A stretch of DNA of 5,265 bases, taken from contig JAERSX010000935.1 in NCBI GenBank assembly GCA_016845285.1, positions 1 to 5,265 of the forward strand, read 5' to 3'. This stretch comes from Deltaproteobacteria bacterium. GTDB taxonomy: Bacteria > Myxococcota_A > UBA796 > UBA2385. The position numbers and the translations under genes are program-made. Below are positions 1 to 5,265 of the stretch, piece after piece (positions within the stretch are counted from its first letter, which is position 1; each line of letters begins with the position of its first letter). The notes below the pieces were generated by a model. It made no database searches and was not told where the DNA came from. It worked only from the letters and a program-made list of their open reading frames with translations.

Positions 1-2111
1 GACTCGGCTTCGTGCACGCCCAGGATCGCCTCTTCCAGGCCGACCTCCGCCGCCGGCTCGCCTGGGGCCAGCTCTCGCCCTGGCTCGGTGAAGACCTCGC
101 CACCCTCGACCTCTTCAACCAAGGCCTGGAGCTGCGCGACCGCGCTCAGCGCTCCATCGACGCCCTCCCAGCCGAAGACCGAGCCTCGGTCGAGGCCTAC
201 GTCGCAGGCTTCAACGCCGGCGCCGCCTCCCTGCCTGCCCTGCCCATCGAGTACCGCCTCCTGGGCATCGACTTCGAGGAGTGGACCGCCGCTGACACGC
301 TGTCGACTCCCTTCCTCCAGTCGTGGAACCTGGCGGAGAACCCGAGCACCGAGGCCTTCGCCTACCTCAACCGCGCGGTGCTCTCGGCCGCCGATGCCGA
401 GGCACTCTTCCGCCACAGCCTCGAGGGCGTGCCCACCGAGGCCAGCTGGGACGACCTACGAGCCCGCGACCTTCCTGGTTTCTCCGAGGGATACCTCTCC
501 TACACCAGCGCCGTGGGCGGCATGCCCTCCGATCCCGCAGGTGCCCAGGCCAGCAACAGCTGGGTCATCGGCCCCGACAAGTCCGCCGACGGCAAGCCCA
601 TCGTCGCCAACGATCCCCACCTGGGCCAGGGGGTGCCGAGCCTCTGGTACGCCGCCGACATCAAGGGGGGAGACCTCCACGTCGCTGGGGTGACCCTCGC
701 CGGTGTCCCCGGCGTGGTCATCGGTCACAACGGCAAGATCGCCTGGGGCCTCACCAACGTCATGGCCGACACCGTCGATCTGGCGGTGCTCGAACGGAAG
801 GGAGATCAGGTCGTGGTCGACGGGGTCGCCGAGACGCCGCGGGTGGTCAGCACCTCGGCGGCGGGCCAGACCGGGGAGACCCACTGGACCTCTCTGGGCC
901 CCATCGTCTCCGCGCCCGATCCCGACACCGCCGTGGTCTTGCAGTGGCATGCCCTGGGCATCGAGGACCAGGCCTTCGTGGCCTGGGGCGAGCTGAACCG
1001 CGCGACCTCGGTGAGCGACGCCCTCGCCGCCTTCGAGGGGCGGACCCTGAGCGTGGCCCAGAACCTCGTGGTGGGCGACGTCGACGGCGACTTCGGCTGG
1101 CAGCAGGTGGGAAGCGTGGTGGAGCGTGAGGGCCACAGCGGCCGCGTGCCCCACGACGGCTCGTCGGGTGACGCCCGGTGGGTGGGTACCCATGACGACC
1201 TGCCGGGAGAGCGCGCCCCAGACCGAGGCTTCATCATCACCGCGAACGCGCGACCCGACATCGGGCAGACCGACTTCGGCGCCTTCAACGTCCCCGCCTG
1301 GCGCCACAGCCGCATCCACCAGCTGCTCACTGCAGGCGAGGACCTCACCTCCGCCGACATGACGGCCATCCAGATGGACATCGTCGACAACCAGGCCCGC
1401 ACCTACCTGCCCGGCCTGCTCCACGAGGTCAGCCCCAGCACACCGGCCGCCACCACCTGCCACGGCCTGCTGGCCGACTGGGACGGCGTCATGGCCACGG
1501 ACTCTGCCGGCGCCGCCGCCTGGGCCGCCTACCAGCGAGAGCTTGCCCGTCTGGCAGCTCAGGCCCACTTCGGGCCCGAGAGCGCCGATCAGCTGGTGTC
1601 CGTCATGAGCTCTGGCCGCAACCTCCTCGACGGCGACTGGGATCGCTTCGCCCCCGATCGCACCGCCACCAGCGAGGCCGCCCTCGACGCGGCCTGCACC
1701 TGGCTCACCGAGAAGCTCGGCGACGACCCGGAGGCCTGGCGATGGGGCGATCTGCACCCCTTGCGCTTGCAGCATCCCTTCGCCCGCAGCAGCAAGCTGC
1801 TCTCGAAGTGGAACATGGCCGAGGTGCCCTGGCCCGGCAACGGCAGCACCGTGGCGGCCGCTGGCTACTCCTGGCGGCGCGACGACTGGAAGGTCGGTGG
1901 CATGGTGTCCATGCGCCTGGTCATGCCCCTGGGCGACCTCGGCGCCAGCACCCTGGTGCATCCCGGCGGGCAGTCCGGCCACCCGCGGCATCCCACCTAC
2001 GCCAGCCACTACGAGGCCTTCACCACCGGCGAGGTCCTCCCCCTCTGGTTCGAGGACGAGGACGTCATCGCCGAGACGAAGGCCACCCTGGTGCTGCGAC
2101 CCGGTGGCTGA
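1..2111 (+). CDS. Penicillin acylase family protein (Ntn hydrolase), 5' end missing
   Basis: This is an N-terminal-nucleophile amidohydrolase of the penicillin G acylase / acyl-homoserine-lactone acylase / cephalosporin acylase superfamily, which hydrolyses side-chain amides and is normally exported and self-cleaved into alpha and beta chains. The frame is open from the left edge (first full codon at 3). The first visible residues, LGFVHAQDRLFQ, are a conserved internal alpha-chain motif, so the GTG at 12 is not the start and about 80-120 residues, including any signal peptide, lie outside the window. Numbering from that GTG as 1, the autoprocessing site is ASNSW with nucleophile Ser181 (codon 552). 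It is followed by NDPHLG (200-205), HNGKIAWG (239-246), the oxyanion-type Asn412 in TAN, a conserved Arg434, and the C-terminal GGQSGHP (652-658). The C-terminus looks complete and ends in TGA. The substrate cannot be read from sequence: beta-lactam, AHL and other acyl amides are all possible. Family assignment is very secure. Confidence 0.95.
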   Translation, partial: LGFVHAQDRLFQADLRRRLAWGQLSPWLGEDLATLDLFNQGLELRDRAQRSIDALPAEDRASVEAYVAGFNAGAASLPALPIEYRLLGIDFEEWTAADTLSTPFLQSWNLAENPSTEAFAYLNRAVLSAADAEALFRHSLEGVPTEASWDDLRARDLPGFSEGYLSYTSAVGGMPSDPAGAQASNSWVIGPDKSADGKPIVANDPHLGQGVPSLWYAADIKGGDLHVAGVTLAGVPGVVIGHNGKIAWGLTNVMADTVDLAVLERKGDQVVVDGVAETPRVVSTSAAGQTGETHWTSLGPIVSAPDPDTAVVLQWHALGIEDQAFVAWGELNRATSVSDALAAFEGRTLSVAQNLVVGDVDGDFGWQQVGSVVEREGHSGRVPHDGSSGDARWVGTHDDLPGERAPDRGFIITANARPDIGQTDFGAFNVPAWRHSRIHQLLTAGEDLTSADMTAIQMDIVDNQARTYLPGLLHEVSPSTPAATTCHGLLADWDGVMATDSAGAAAWAAYQRELARLAAQAHFGPESADQLVSVMSSGRNLLDGDWDRFAPDRTATSEAALDAACTWLTEKLGDDPEAWRWGDLHPLRLQHPFARSSKLLSKWNMAEVPWPGNGSTVAAAGYSWRRDDWKVGGMVSMRLVMPLGDLGASTLVHPGGQSGHPRHPTYASHYEAFTTGEVLPLWFEDEDVIAETKATLVLRPGG

Positions 2112-2113
2112 GC

Positions 2114-3688
2114 TCAGGTCGTGATGATGCGGTCCATGGAGAGCCAGCGCCGCACCAGCGTGCCGGTCATCTCACCCTTCAGCGCCATGCTCGCGCTGAG
2201 CTGACCCATCTTGACGAAGTTGGTGGCGTTGGCCATCTGGATGAGGGGCCAGGGATGCTTGCGCAGCGTCTCGCTCTTGGCGAGCTGCTTCAGCATGGCC
2301 TTGGGCACGAAGGGCTTGCTCAGCATCTGGGTCAACGCGATCCAGAAGGTGTCTTCGACGGGGCGTGGATAGTTCAGGTTGACCCGGTGCTGGTAGAAGA
2401 TCCGGGTGTTGTCCATGCCATCGACGTCGTACTTGCTGATGAGGCCGGTGCTGAGCAGCTTGTTGTTGAGCTCGCTGCCAGGGAAGACCGTCATGCTGAA
2501 CAGGTACAGATCGTAGGGGTGCGGGAAGCTCGCGATCATCTCGAAGAGCTTGCGCTTGTCTTCCTCGGTGCTGACCGGATCGTCGAAGATGAGCTGGAAG
2601 TGCGGCTTCACGCCGAGCTTGTGGTACAGCTGGGCGATGTCGGCGATGGAGCTGTTCTTCACGCGGCGGTCGTAGAGGTTGCCGGTGACGCGCTCGGAGC
2701 TCTGGACGCCCATGTAGACGGCGGAGAGGCCCGCGTCGCGGAGCTGGGTCATCCGGTCTTCCTTGACGAGCTTGGGCTCGATGAAGACCTCGAAGGGCAG
2801 ACCCACTTCCTTGGGGAAGATGTCGCAGAAGTCGTCGAGCCACTTCTTCTGGAAGTTGAAGACCTCGTCGTCGAAGCGGATGCGCTTGAAGTCCCAGTGC
2901 TGCCGCGCCTTGTTGATCTCGTCGACCATGCTGGCGGGCGACCGCACGCGGAACCACTTCTGGCCCGGGTAGACGTCTTTCTTGGAGGTGGAGTTGTAGC
3001 AGTAGCTGCACTTGTAGATGCAGCCGCGGCTCCCCATCATCTGGTAGACCGGATCGCCGTGCATGGGATCGCCCTGCACGTAGGTGTTGCCGGTGATGAA
3101 GTACTTGTGCTCGTGGGTGGTGTAGTCGCGGTAGGCGACGTCATCGAGGTTCTTGATGAGGGGACGCAGCCCGTTCTTCACGGTCTCGTGCTCGCCCGTG
3201 CGGAACCAGACGTTCTCGGTTCCGAGCACATCGTCGCGGCCGTCGCGGAGACGGTCGGCCAGATCGAGGAGCGCGAGCTCTCCCTCGCCCTTGATGACCA
3301 TGTCGGCGTAGTCGACGCCCTCACCCGGCTTGAGGGTGGGGTGCATGCCGCCCCACAGCACCGGCAGGCCGAGCTCATCGTGGATGTACTCGGAGATCAC
3401 CCGGGCCTGGTGAGCGTAGGCGCTGGCGCGAATGCTGATGGTGATGAGGTTGAGCTCTTCACGGCGAATGACGCGCGCGAGGTTCTCGAGCTGCTCTTGG
3501 CTGGCAGGCTCGAGGTGGTTGCTCACCCAGTCCTTGAAGTAGATCTCGGCGCAGTGGTGACCGCCGCGACGGAGCGTGGCCGAGAGCGTGCGGACCGCGT
3601 TGTTCTCGACGTCCCAGGTGCTGATGATGCCGACACGGGCGCCTTCACGTTGTGCCCGGCTGAACAGCGAGTCTAGACGATGGTTCAT
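2114..3688 (-). CDS. Cobalamin-binding radical SAM protein, 524 aa
   Basis: This is a B12-dependent-type (class B architecture) radical SAM enzyme of unknown substrate. Residues about 15-150 look like the Rossmann-like cobalamin-binding domain, with LWGGMHPT (111-118) and the usual GEGE (134-137). No DxHxxG histidine motif is visible, as in many class B members. The radical SAM core starts at GSRGCIYKCSYC, whose Cys223, Cys227 and Cys230 form the CX3CX2C site for the [4Fe-4S] cluster and SAM. RFDDEVF (271-277), IEPKLV (303-308) and the GVQSSERV strand (327-334) follow in the order expected for the barrel. Residues about 440-524 form a C-terminal region I do not recognise. ATG at 3688 is preceded by GGAGG seven bases upstream, which fixes the start. 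The gene is tail to tail with the acylase and lies 171 bp downstream of the esterase-like gene on the same strand. Relatives perform methylations, cyclisations and other radical chemistry in tetrapyrrole, hopanoid or natural-product pathways; nothing nearby indicates which applies. Confidence 0.93.
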   Translation of the reverse strand: MNHRLDSLFSRAQREGARVGIISTWDVENNAVRTLSATLRRGGHHCAEIYFKDWVSNHLEPASQEQLENLARVIRREELNLITISIRASAYAHQARVISEYIHDELGLPVLWGGMHPTLKPGEGVDYADMVIKGEGELALLDLADRLRDGRDDVLGTENVWFRTGEHETVKNGLRPLIKNLDDVAYRDYTTHEHKYFITGNTYVQGDPMHGDPVYQMMGSRGCIYKCSYCYNSTSKKDVYPGQKWFRVRSPASMVDEINKARQHWDFKRIRFDDEVFNFQKKWLDDFCDIFPKEVGLPFEVFIEPKLVKEDRMTQLRDAGLSAVYMGVQSSERVTGNLYDRRVKNSSIADIAQLYHKLGVKPHFQLIFDDPVSTEEDKRKLFEMIASFPHPYDLYLFSMTVFPGSELNNKLLSTGLISKYDVDGMDNTRIFYQHRVNLNYPRPVEDTFWIALTQMLSKPFVPKAMLKQLAKSETLRKHPWPLIQMANATNFVKMGQLSASMALKGEMTGTLVRRWLSMDRIITT

Positions 3689-3695
3689 CCCAAGA

Positions 3696-3700
3696 CCTCC
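3696..3700 (-). promoter_or_regulatory. Shine-Dalgarno site of the radical SAM gene
   Basis: On the minus strand this reads GGAGG (GGAGGT with the next base), ending seven bases before the ATG at 3688. Its strength and spacing support that ATG over internal alternatives. The site sits in a perfect 10-bp palindrome, CCTCCGGAGG, at 3696-3705. Confidence 0.8.
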
Positions 3701-3721
3701 GGAGGGGTGCGCGGTGGGGGT

Positions 3722-3762
3722 GACCGTGGCTTCCTGTCAGCGGGTCGCTGCAAGCCACGGTC
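3722..3762 (-). repeat. Nested inverted repeat in the radical SAM leader
   Basis: The arms GACCGTGGCTT (3722-3732) and AAGCCACGGTC (3752-3762) are perfect 11-bp reverse complements separated by 19 bases. Inside that spacer, CAGCG (3738-3742) and CGCTG (3746-3750) form a second perfect 5-bp pair around a 3-base loop. In minus-strand RNA this predicts an 11-bp basal stem, an asymmetric internal loop (1 versus 5 bases), a 5-bp upper stem and a tiny loop, ending 33 bases before the ATG. No U-run follows on either strand, so it is not a standard intrinsic terminator. It could be a leader regulatory element, an mRNA-stabilising hairpin, a Rho-independent-like end without a U-tract, or a protein-binding dyad. 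Confidence 0.7.
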
Positions 3763-3778
3763 GCGCGCAAGACGCTCT

Positions 3779-3784
3779 ATTCTA
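3779..3784 (-). promoter_or_regulatory. Possible -10 element for the radical SAM gene
   Basis: The minus strand reads TAGAAT, five of six matches to TATAAT, inside a short AT-richer patch of an otherwise GC-rich gap. Transcription from here would begin just upstream of the nested inverted repeat and give a leader of about 80-85 nt. No recognisable -35 box lies 16-18 bases upstream, so this is a weak, position-based suggestion only. Confidence 0.2.
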
Positions 3785-3848
3785 ACGCCCCAGGGGGCTC
3801 CGTCGCGTGTTCTCCTTGGAATCACGCTGAATCGGGCGCACAAGGGCC

Positions 3849-3869
3849 TCTCGACGGGCTCAGGACAGG
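3849..3869. repeat. Dispersed-repeat-like sequence at the 3' end of the esterase-like gene
   Basis: TCTCGACGGGCTCAGGACAG and its flanks closely resemble the TTCGAC-(spacer)-GCTCAGGACAGG short sequence that, from memory, recurs in many copies in the intergenic DNA of varied bacteria. The TGA stop of the minus-strand esterase-like gene (3860-3862) lies inside it, so the last codons of that gene are built from the element. A small GGAC-AGGG-GTCC hairpin (3863-3874) overlaps its edge. Only one copy is visible here, so repetition in this genome is inferred rather than seen. Confidence 0.4.
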
Positions 3870-4426
3870 GGTCCGGCGTGCAGGAGATGTGGCAGATCGG
3901 AACGCCACCGATCCCAGCCCGGAGCCCGCACATCACCGGGATCGAGGCACGGTCTGCCCGACCAGGCAGGAGGCAGGGTGCCGGGACGTCCGAGGGTCCA
4001 GGTCGGCGTCTCGGGAGGATCGGCCGGGACCAGGGCGCGCGGCGGCTCGAGGAGCACGACCTGCCCCACCCGCTCGTGGCTGGCGAGGGCCCAGGCCGCT
4101 TCGACGCCGACGTCGGCCCCCACCACGCAGAAGCGCTGATCGGTGTGGCCGCAGTCATCCAGGATGATGTCGAAGACGCCATCGGGCCACACCGACGGCG
4201 GCGCATCGCTCGCGTAGAGCTTGAGTCGACCGTCGCGCATCAGCGGGGTCAAGGCCGCGACGATGCCGTAGCGGGCGGGCTCGAGGTGGTCGGGAGCCCC
4301 GGGGCCGAGCCAGAGCACGGGTCGGCCGTAGTGTCCCCAACCGGCGACCCGACCGACGCCCTCGGGCAGCTTCCAGGTGCGACGAGAGACCGGAGGGAGC
4401 GCATCCACCATCCCATCATGCCCCAC
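3860..4426 (-). CDS. Esterase-like alpha/beta-hydrolase fold protein, probably catalytically inactive, 188 aa
   Basis: Residues 31-74 (GHYGRPVLWLGPGAP..., then YGIVAALTPLMRDGRLKLYASD) match the N-terminal part of the 'putative esterase' family (COG4947-like; GRPVLVFP-type strand followed by a GMV..L.P....GRL.LY.VD helix-strand). VVGADVGVEAAWALAS (101-116) falls where the nucleophile elbow GxSxG should be, but carries Asp105 instead of Ser. WDRWRSDLPHLL (171-182) resembles the family's C-terminal W..WR..LP..L segment, without the His expected just before it. The protein is also shorter than the usual 230-300 aa, mainly between residues 75 and 100. Codon use is strongly G/C at third positions, so it looks like a functioning gene. 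GTG at 4426 starts 12 nt after the DDAH stop; ATG at 4411 or GTG at 4408 are plausible alternatives, and the first 16 codons have weaker third-position bias. Likely co-transcribed with DDAH. No signal peptide or membrane segment is evident. The family assignment is from remembered motifs and is moderate. Confidence 0.75.
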   Translation of the reverse strand: MGHDGMVDALPPVSRRTWKLPEGVGRVAGWGHYGRPVLWLGPGAPDHLEPARYGIVAALTPLMRDGRLKLYASDAPPSVWPDGVFDIILDDCGHTDQRFCVVGADVGVEAAWALASHERVGQVVLLEPPRALVPADPPETPTWTLGRPGTLPPAWSGRPCLDPGDVRAPGWDRWRSDLPHLLHAGPLS

Positions 4427-4438
4427 CCGGGCCCCCGC

Positions 4439-5245
4439 TCAGGTACACCAGCTGCCCGGGTGAGCCAGACGCACCGAGCAGCAGGTCAGCCCACCATCGG
4501 CGGCGTGCAGGGCGTCGTAGACCACGGTCTCCACACGCAGGCCGCGCGCACGGAGCACCTCGGCCGTGCGGGGCGCGGCGGCGGAGACCAGGGTGCGATC
4601 GCCGAGCCAGAGCACGTTGGCGCCCATGGCCTCGTCGACCTCGATCACCTCGATTCCTACGGCCTCGATGGCCTCAGGATCCACCGCGTCCGCGTCGACC
4701 AGGGCGAGCCCCTCGGCCGCGAGGCTCACCGCTGACTTCAGGTGGAGGCCCCGACGAACGGGGACCGGGTGGACGTCGAGACCGGCTGCGCCCGCGTGCT
4801 GGGTCAGCGCCAAGACTCCAGCCTCGTTGGACCGGGAGGAGCACCCCACCAGCAGGTGCCGGCCGGCGCGAAGCACGTCGCCCCCGTCGAGGGTGGCCGC
4901 CGCCCCGCCGAGCTCGACCACATGGCACCAGGGCGCCAGGGCCTGCGCCACCGCCGCCACCTCGCCCCGGCGGGAGGGGGCGCCGGGCCGGGTGCAGACC
5001 GCCGTCCGTCCGAGCAGCACCACCGTGTCCTCGATGAACACGGCATCGGGATGGGCGTCGTCGCCCGCCACCTCCACGACCTGCGCACCCGTGTCGGCGA
5101 GGGCCGCCACGTAGGCCGCGTGCTGGATGCGTGCGGCCTCGAGATCGAGGTCCACGGCCCCGTCCTGGAGCGCATCGGGGAAGCTCTCGGAGACCGGTCG
5201 CACCCACACGACCCTGGGCCTTCCAGGCACTCCGATGGGGGACAT
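4439..5245 (-). CDS. ddaH: Dimethylargininase (N(G),N(G)-dimethylarginine dimethylaminohydrolase), 268 aa
   Basis: This cytosolic enzyme of the guanidino-group-modifying superfamily (arginine deiminase/amidinotransferase fold) hydrolyses N-omega-methylated arginines to citrulline plus methyl- or dimethylamine. The sequence carries the full active-site set known from bovine and human DDAH1: Asp67, Glu72 and Asp73 in DAVFIEDT, Arg92 in TRPGAPSRR (the same nine residues as the human protein, as I recall it), TLDGGDVL (118-125), Arg138, catalytic His168 in GLHLKS, and nucleophile Cys255 in GGLTCCSV, followed by a second Cys as in mammals. Length fits the family (about 255-285 aa). ATG at 5245 has GGAGG at 5250-5254 four bases upstream. 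The gene is complete and is followed after 12 nt by the esterase-like gene, so it probably heads or belongs to a short operon. Arginine deiminase is less likely because the TRPGAPSRR and CCS signatures are DDAH-type. Exact substrate preference is inferred. Confidence 0.93.
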   Translation of the reverse strand: MSPIGVPGRPRVVWVRPVSESFPDALQDGAVDLDLEAARIQHAAYVAALADTGAQVVEVAGDDAHPDAVFIEDTVVLLGRTAVCTRPGAPSRRGEVAAVAQALAPWCHVVELGGAAATLDGGDVLRAGRHLLVGCSSRSNEAGVLALTQHAGAAGLDVHPVPVRRGLHLKSAVSLAAEGLALVDADAVDPEAIEAVGIEVIEVDEAMGANVLWLGDRTLVSAAAPRTAEVLRARGLRVETVVYDALHAADGGLTCCSVRLAHPGSWCT

Positions 5246-5249
5246 GGCA

Positions 5250-5254
5250 CCTCC
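5250..5254 (-). promoter_or_regulatory. Shine-Dalgarno site of the dimethylargininase gene
   Basis: The minus strand reads GGAGG (GGAGGTG with following bases), ending four bases before the ATG at 5245. The spacing is short but the sequence is near consensus and supports this start. The promoter would lie beyond the right edge of the window. Confidence 0.65.
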
Positions 5255-5265
5255 AGCACCGCAAG

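Larger units (their letters stand above)
3689..3859. other. Intergenic region upstream of the radical SAM gene
   Basis: This 171-bp gap lies between the stop of the esterase-like gene and the start of the radical SAM gene, both on the minus strand. It contains the Shine-Dalgarno site, a nested inverted repeat (3722-3762), a short AT-richer patch around 3777-3786 and the outer end of a dispersed-repeat-like sequence. I see no credible small gene, tRNA, or U-tract terminator in it. Confidence 0.7.

Noticed and set aside
12..14. GTG at 12 as the true start of the acylase
   Set aside because: The frame stays open to the left edge, and the residues before and after this codon form a conserved internal motif (GFVHAQDRLFQ), so it is an internal valine.
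456..2009. A 517-codon open frame on the - strand opposite the acylase
   Set aside because: It lies entirely within the acylase coding sequence. Its translation is dominated by G, A, V and H without any motif, typical of a shadow frame in GC-rich DNA.
1742..3676. A 644-codon open frame on the + strand, opposite the radical SAM gene and the acylase 3' end
   Set aside because: It is antisense to two genes with clear family motifs. Its translation is low-complexity, rich in V, A, L, E, D, G and H, with no recognisable domain, as expected from the complement of GC-biased codons.
3787..3798. GCCCC/GGGGC inverted repeat as a terminator for the DDAH/esterase-like transcript
   Set aside because: The loop would be only two bases and the following minus-strand sequence (GTTAGAATAG) is not a T-run, so terminator function is not supported.
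3689..3859. Cobalamin riboswitch upstream of the B12-binding radical SAM gene
   Set aside because: A GGAAGCCAC string on the minus strand recalls part of that riboswitch, but the conserved B12-box ending (CCTGCC type) and the other core segments are absent, and the leader is short.
3680..4735. A 351-codon open frame on the + strand across the intergenic gap, esterase-like gene and part of DDAH
   Set aside because: It runs antisense to two better-supported genes, crosses the gap without any domain, and its product looks like composition-driven G/R/P/H sequence.

Overview
This is a high-GC (roughly two-thirds G+C by eye) bacterial chromosomal window. It has tightly packed genes and strong G/C preference at third codon positions. 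The gene mix is a penicillin-acylase-type Ntn hydrolase, a B12-binding radical SAM protein, a dimethylargininase and an esterase-like protein. This would fit a Myxococcota/deltaproteobacterial-type or similar large-genome, high-GC bacterium, but no marker gene here settles the taxon.

Layout: (1) from the left edge to 2111 on the + strand lies most of a penicillin acylase family precursor, its N-terminus cut off by the window. (2) 2114-3688 on the - strand is a complete 524-aa cobalamin-binding radical SAM protein, tail to tail with the acylase and only 2 bp away. (3) 3689-3859 is the one real intergenic stretch. It holds a near-consensus Shine-Dalgarno site, a perfect 11-bp inverted repeat with a nested 5-bp inverted repeat, a possible weak -10 element, and the end of a dispersed-repeat-like sequence that reaches into the neighbouring gene. 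(4) 3860-4426 on the - strand is a 188-aa protein resembling the 'putative esterase' alpha/beta-hydrolase family, but it appears to lack the catalytic serine and histidine. (5) 4439-5245 on the - strand is a complete dimethylargininase (DDAH) with every known active-site residue present.

Genes 5 and 4 are read in the same direction with a 12-nt gap (DDAH first), so they are probably co-transcribed. The radical SAM gene follows after 171 bp and may have its own promoter and leader. The acylase, DDAH and radical SAM protein share no obvious pathway, so the window reads as ordinary accessory metabolism rather than one dedicated system. The points most worth checking are the apparently dead esterase fold downstream of DDAH, the structured leader of the radical SAM gene, and the dispersed-repeat-like sequence that supplies a stop codon. 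The large open frames opposite these genes look like shadows of GC-rich coding sequence and are not annotated.
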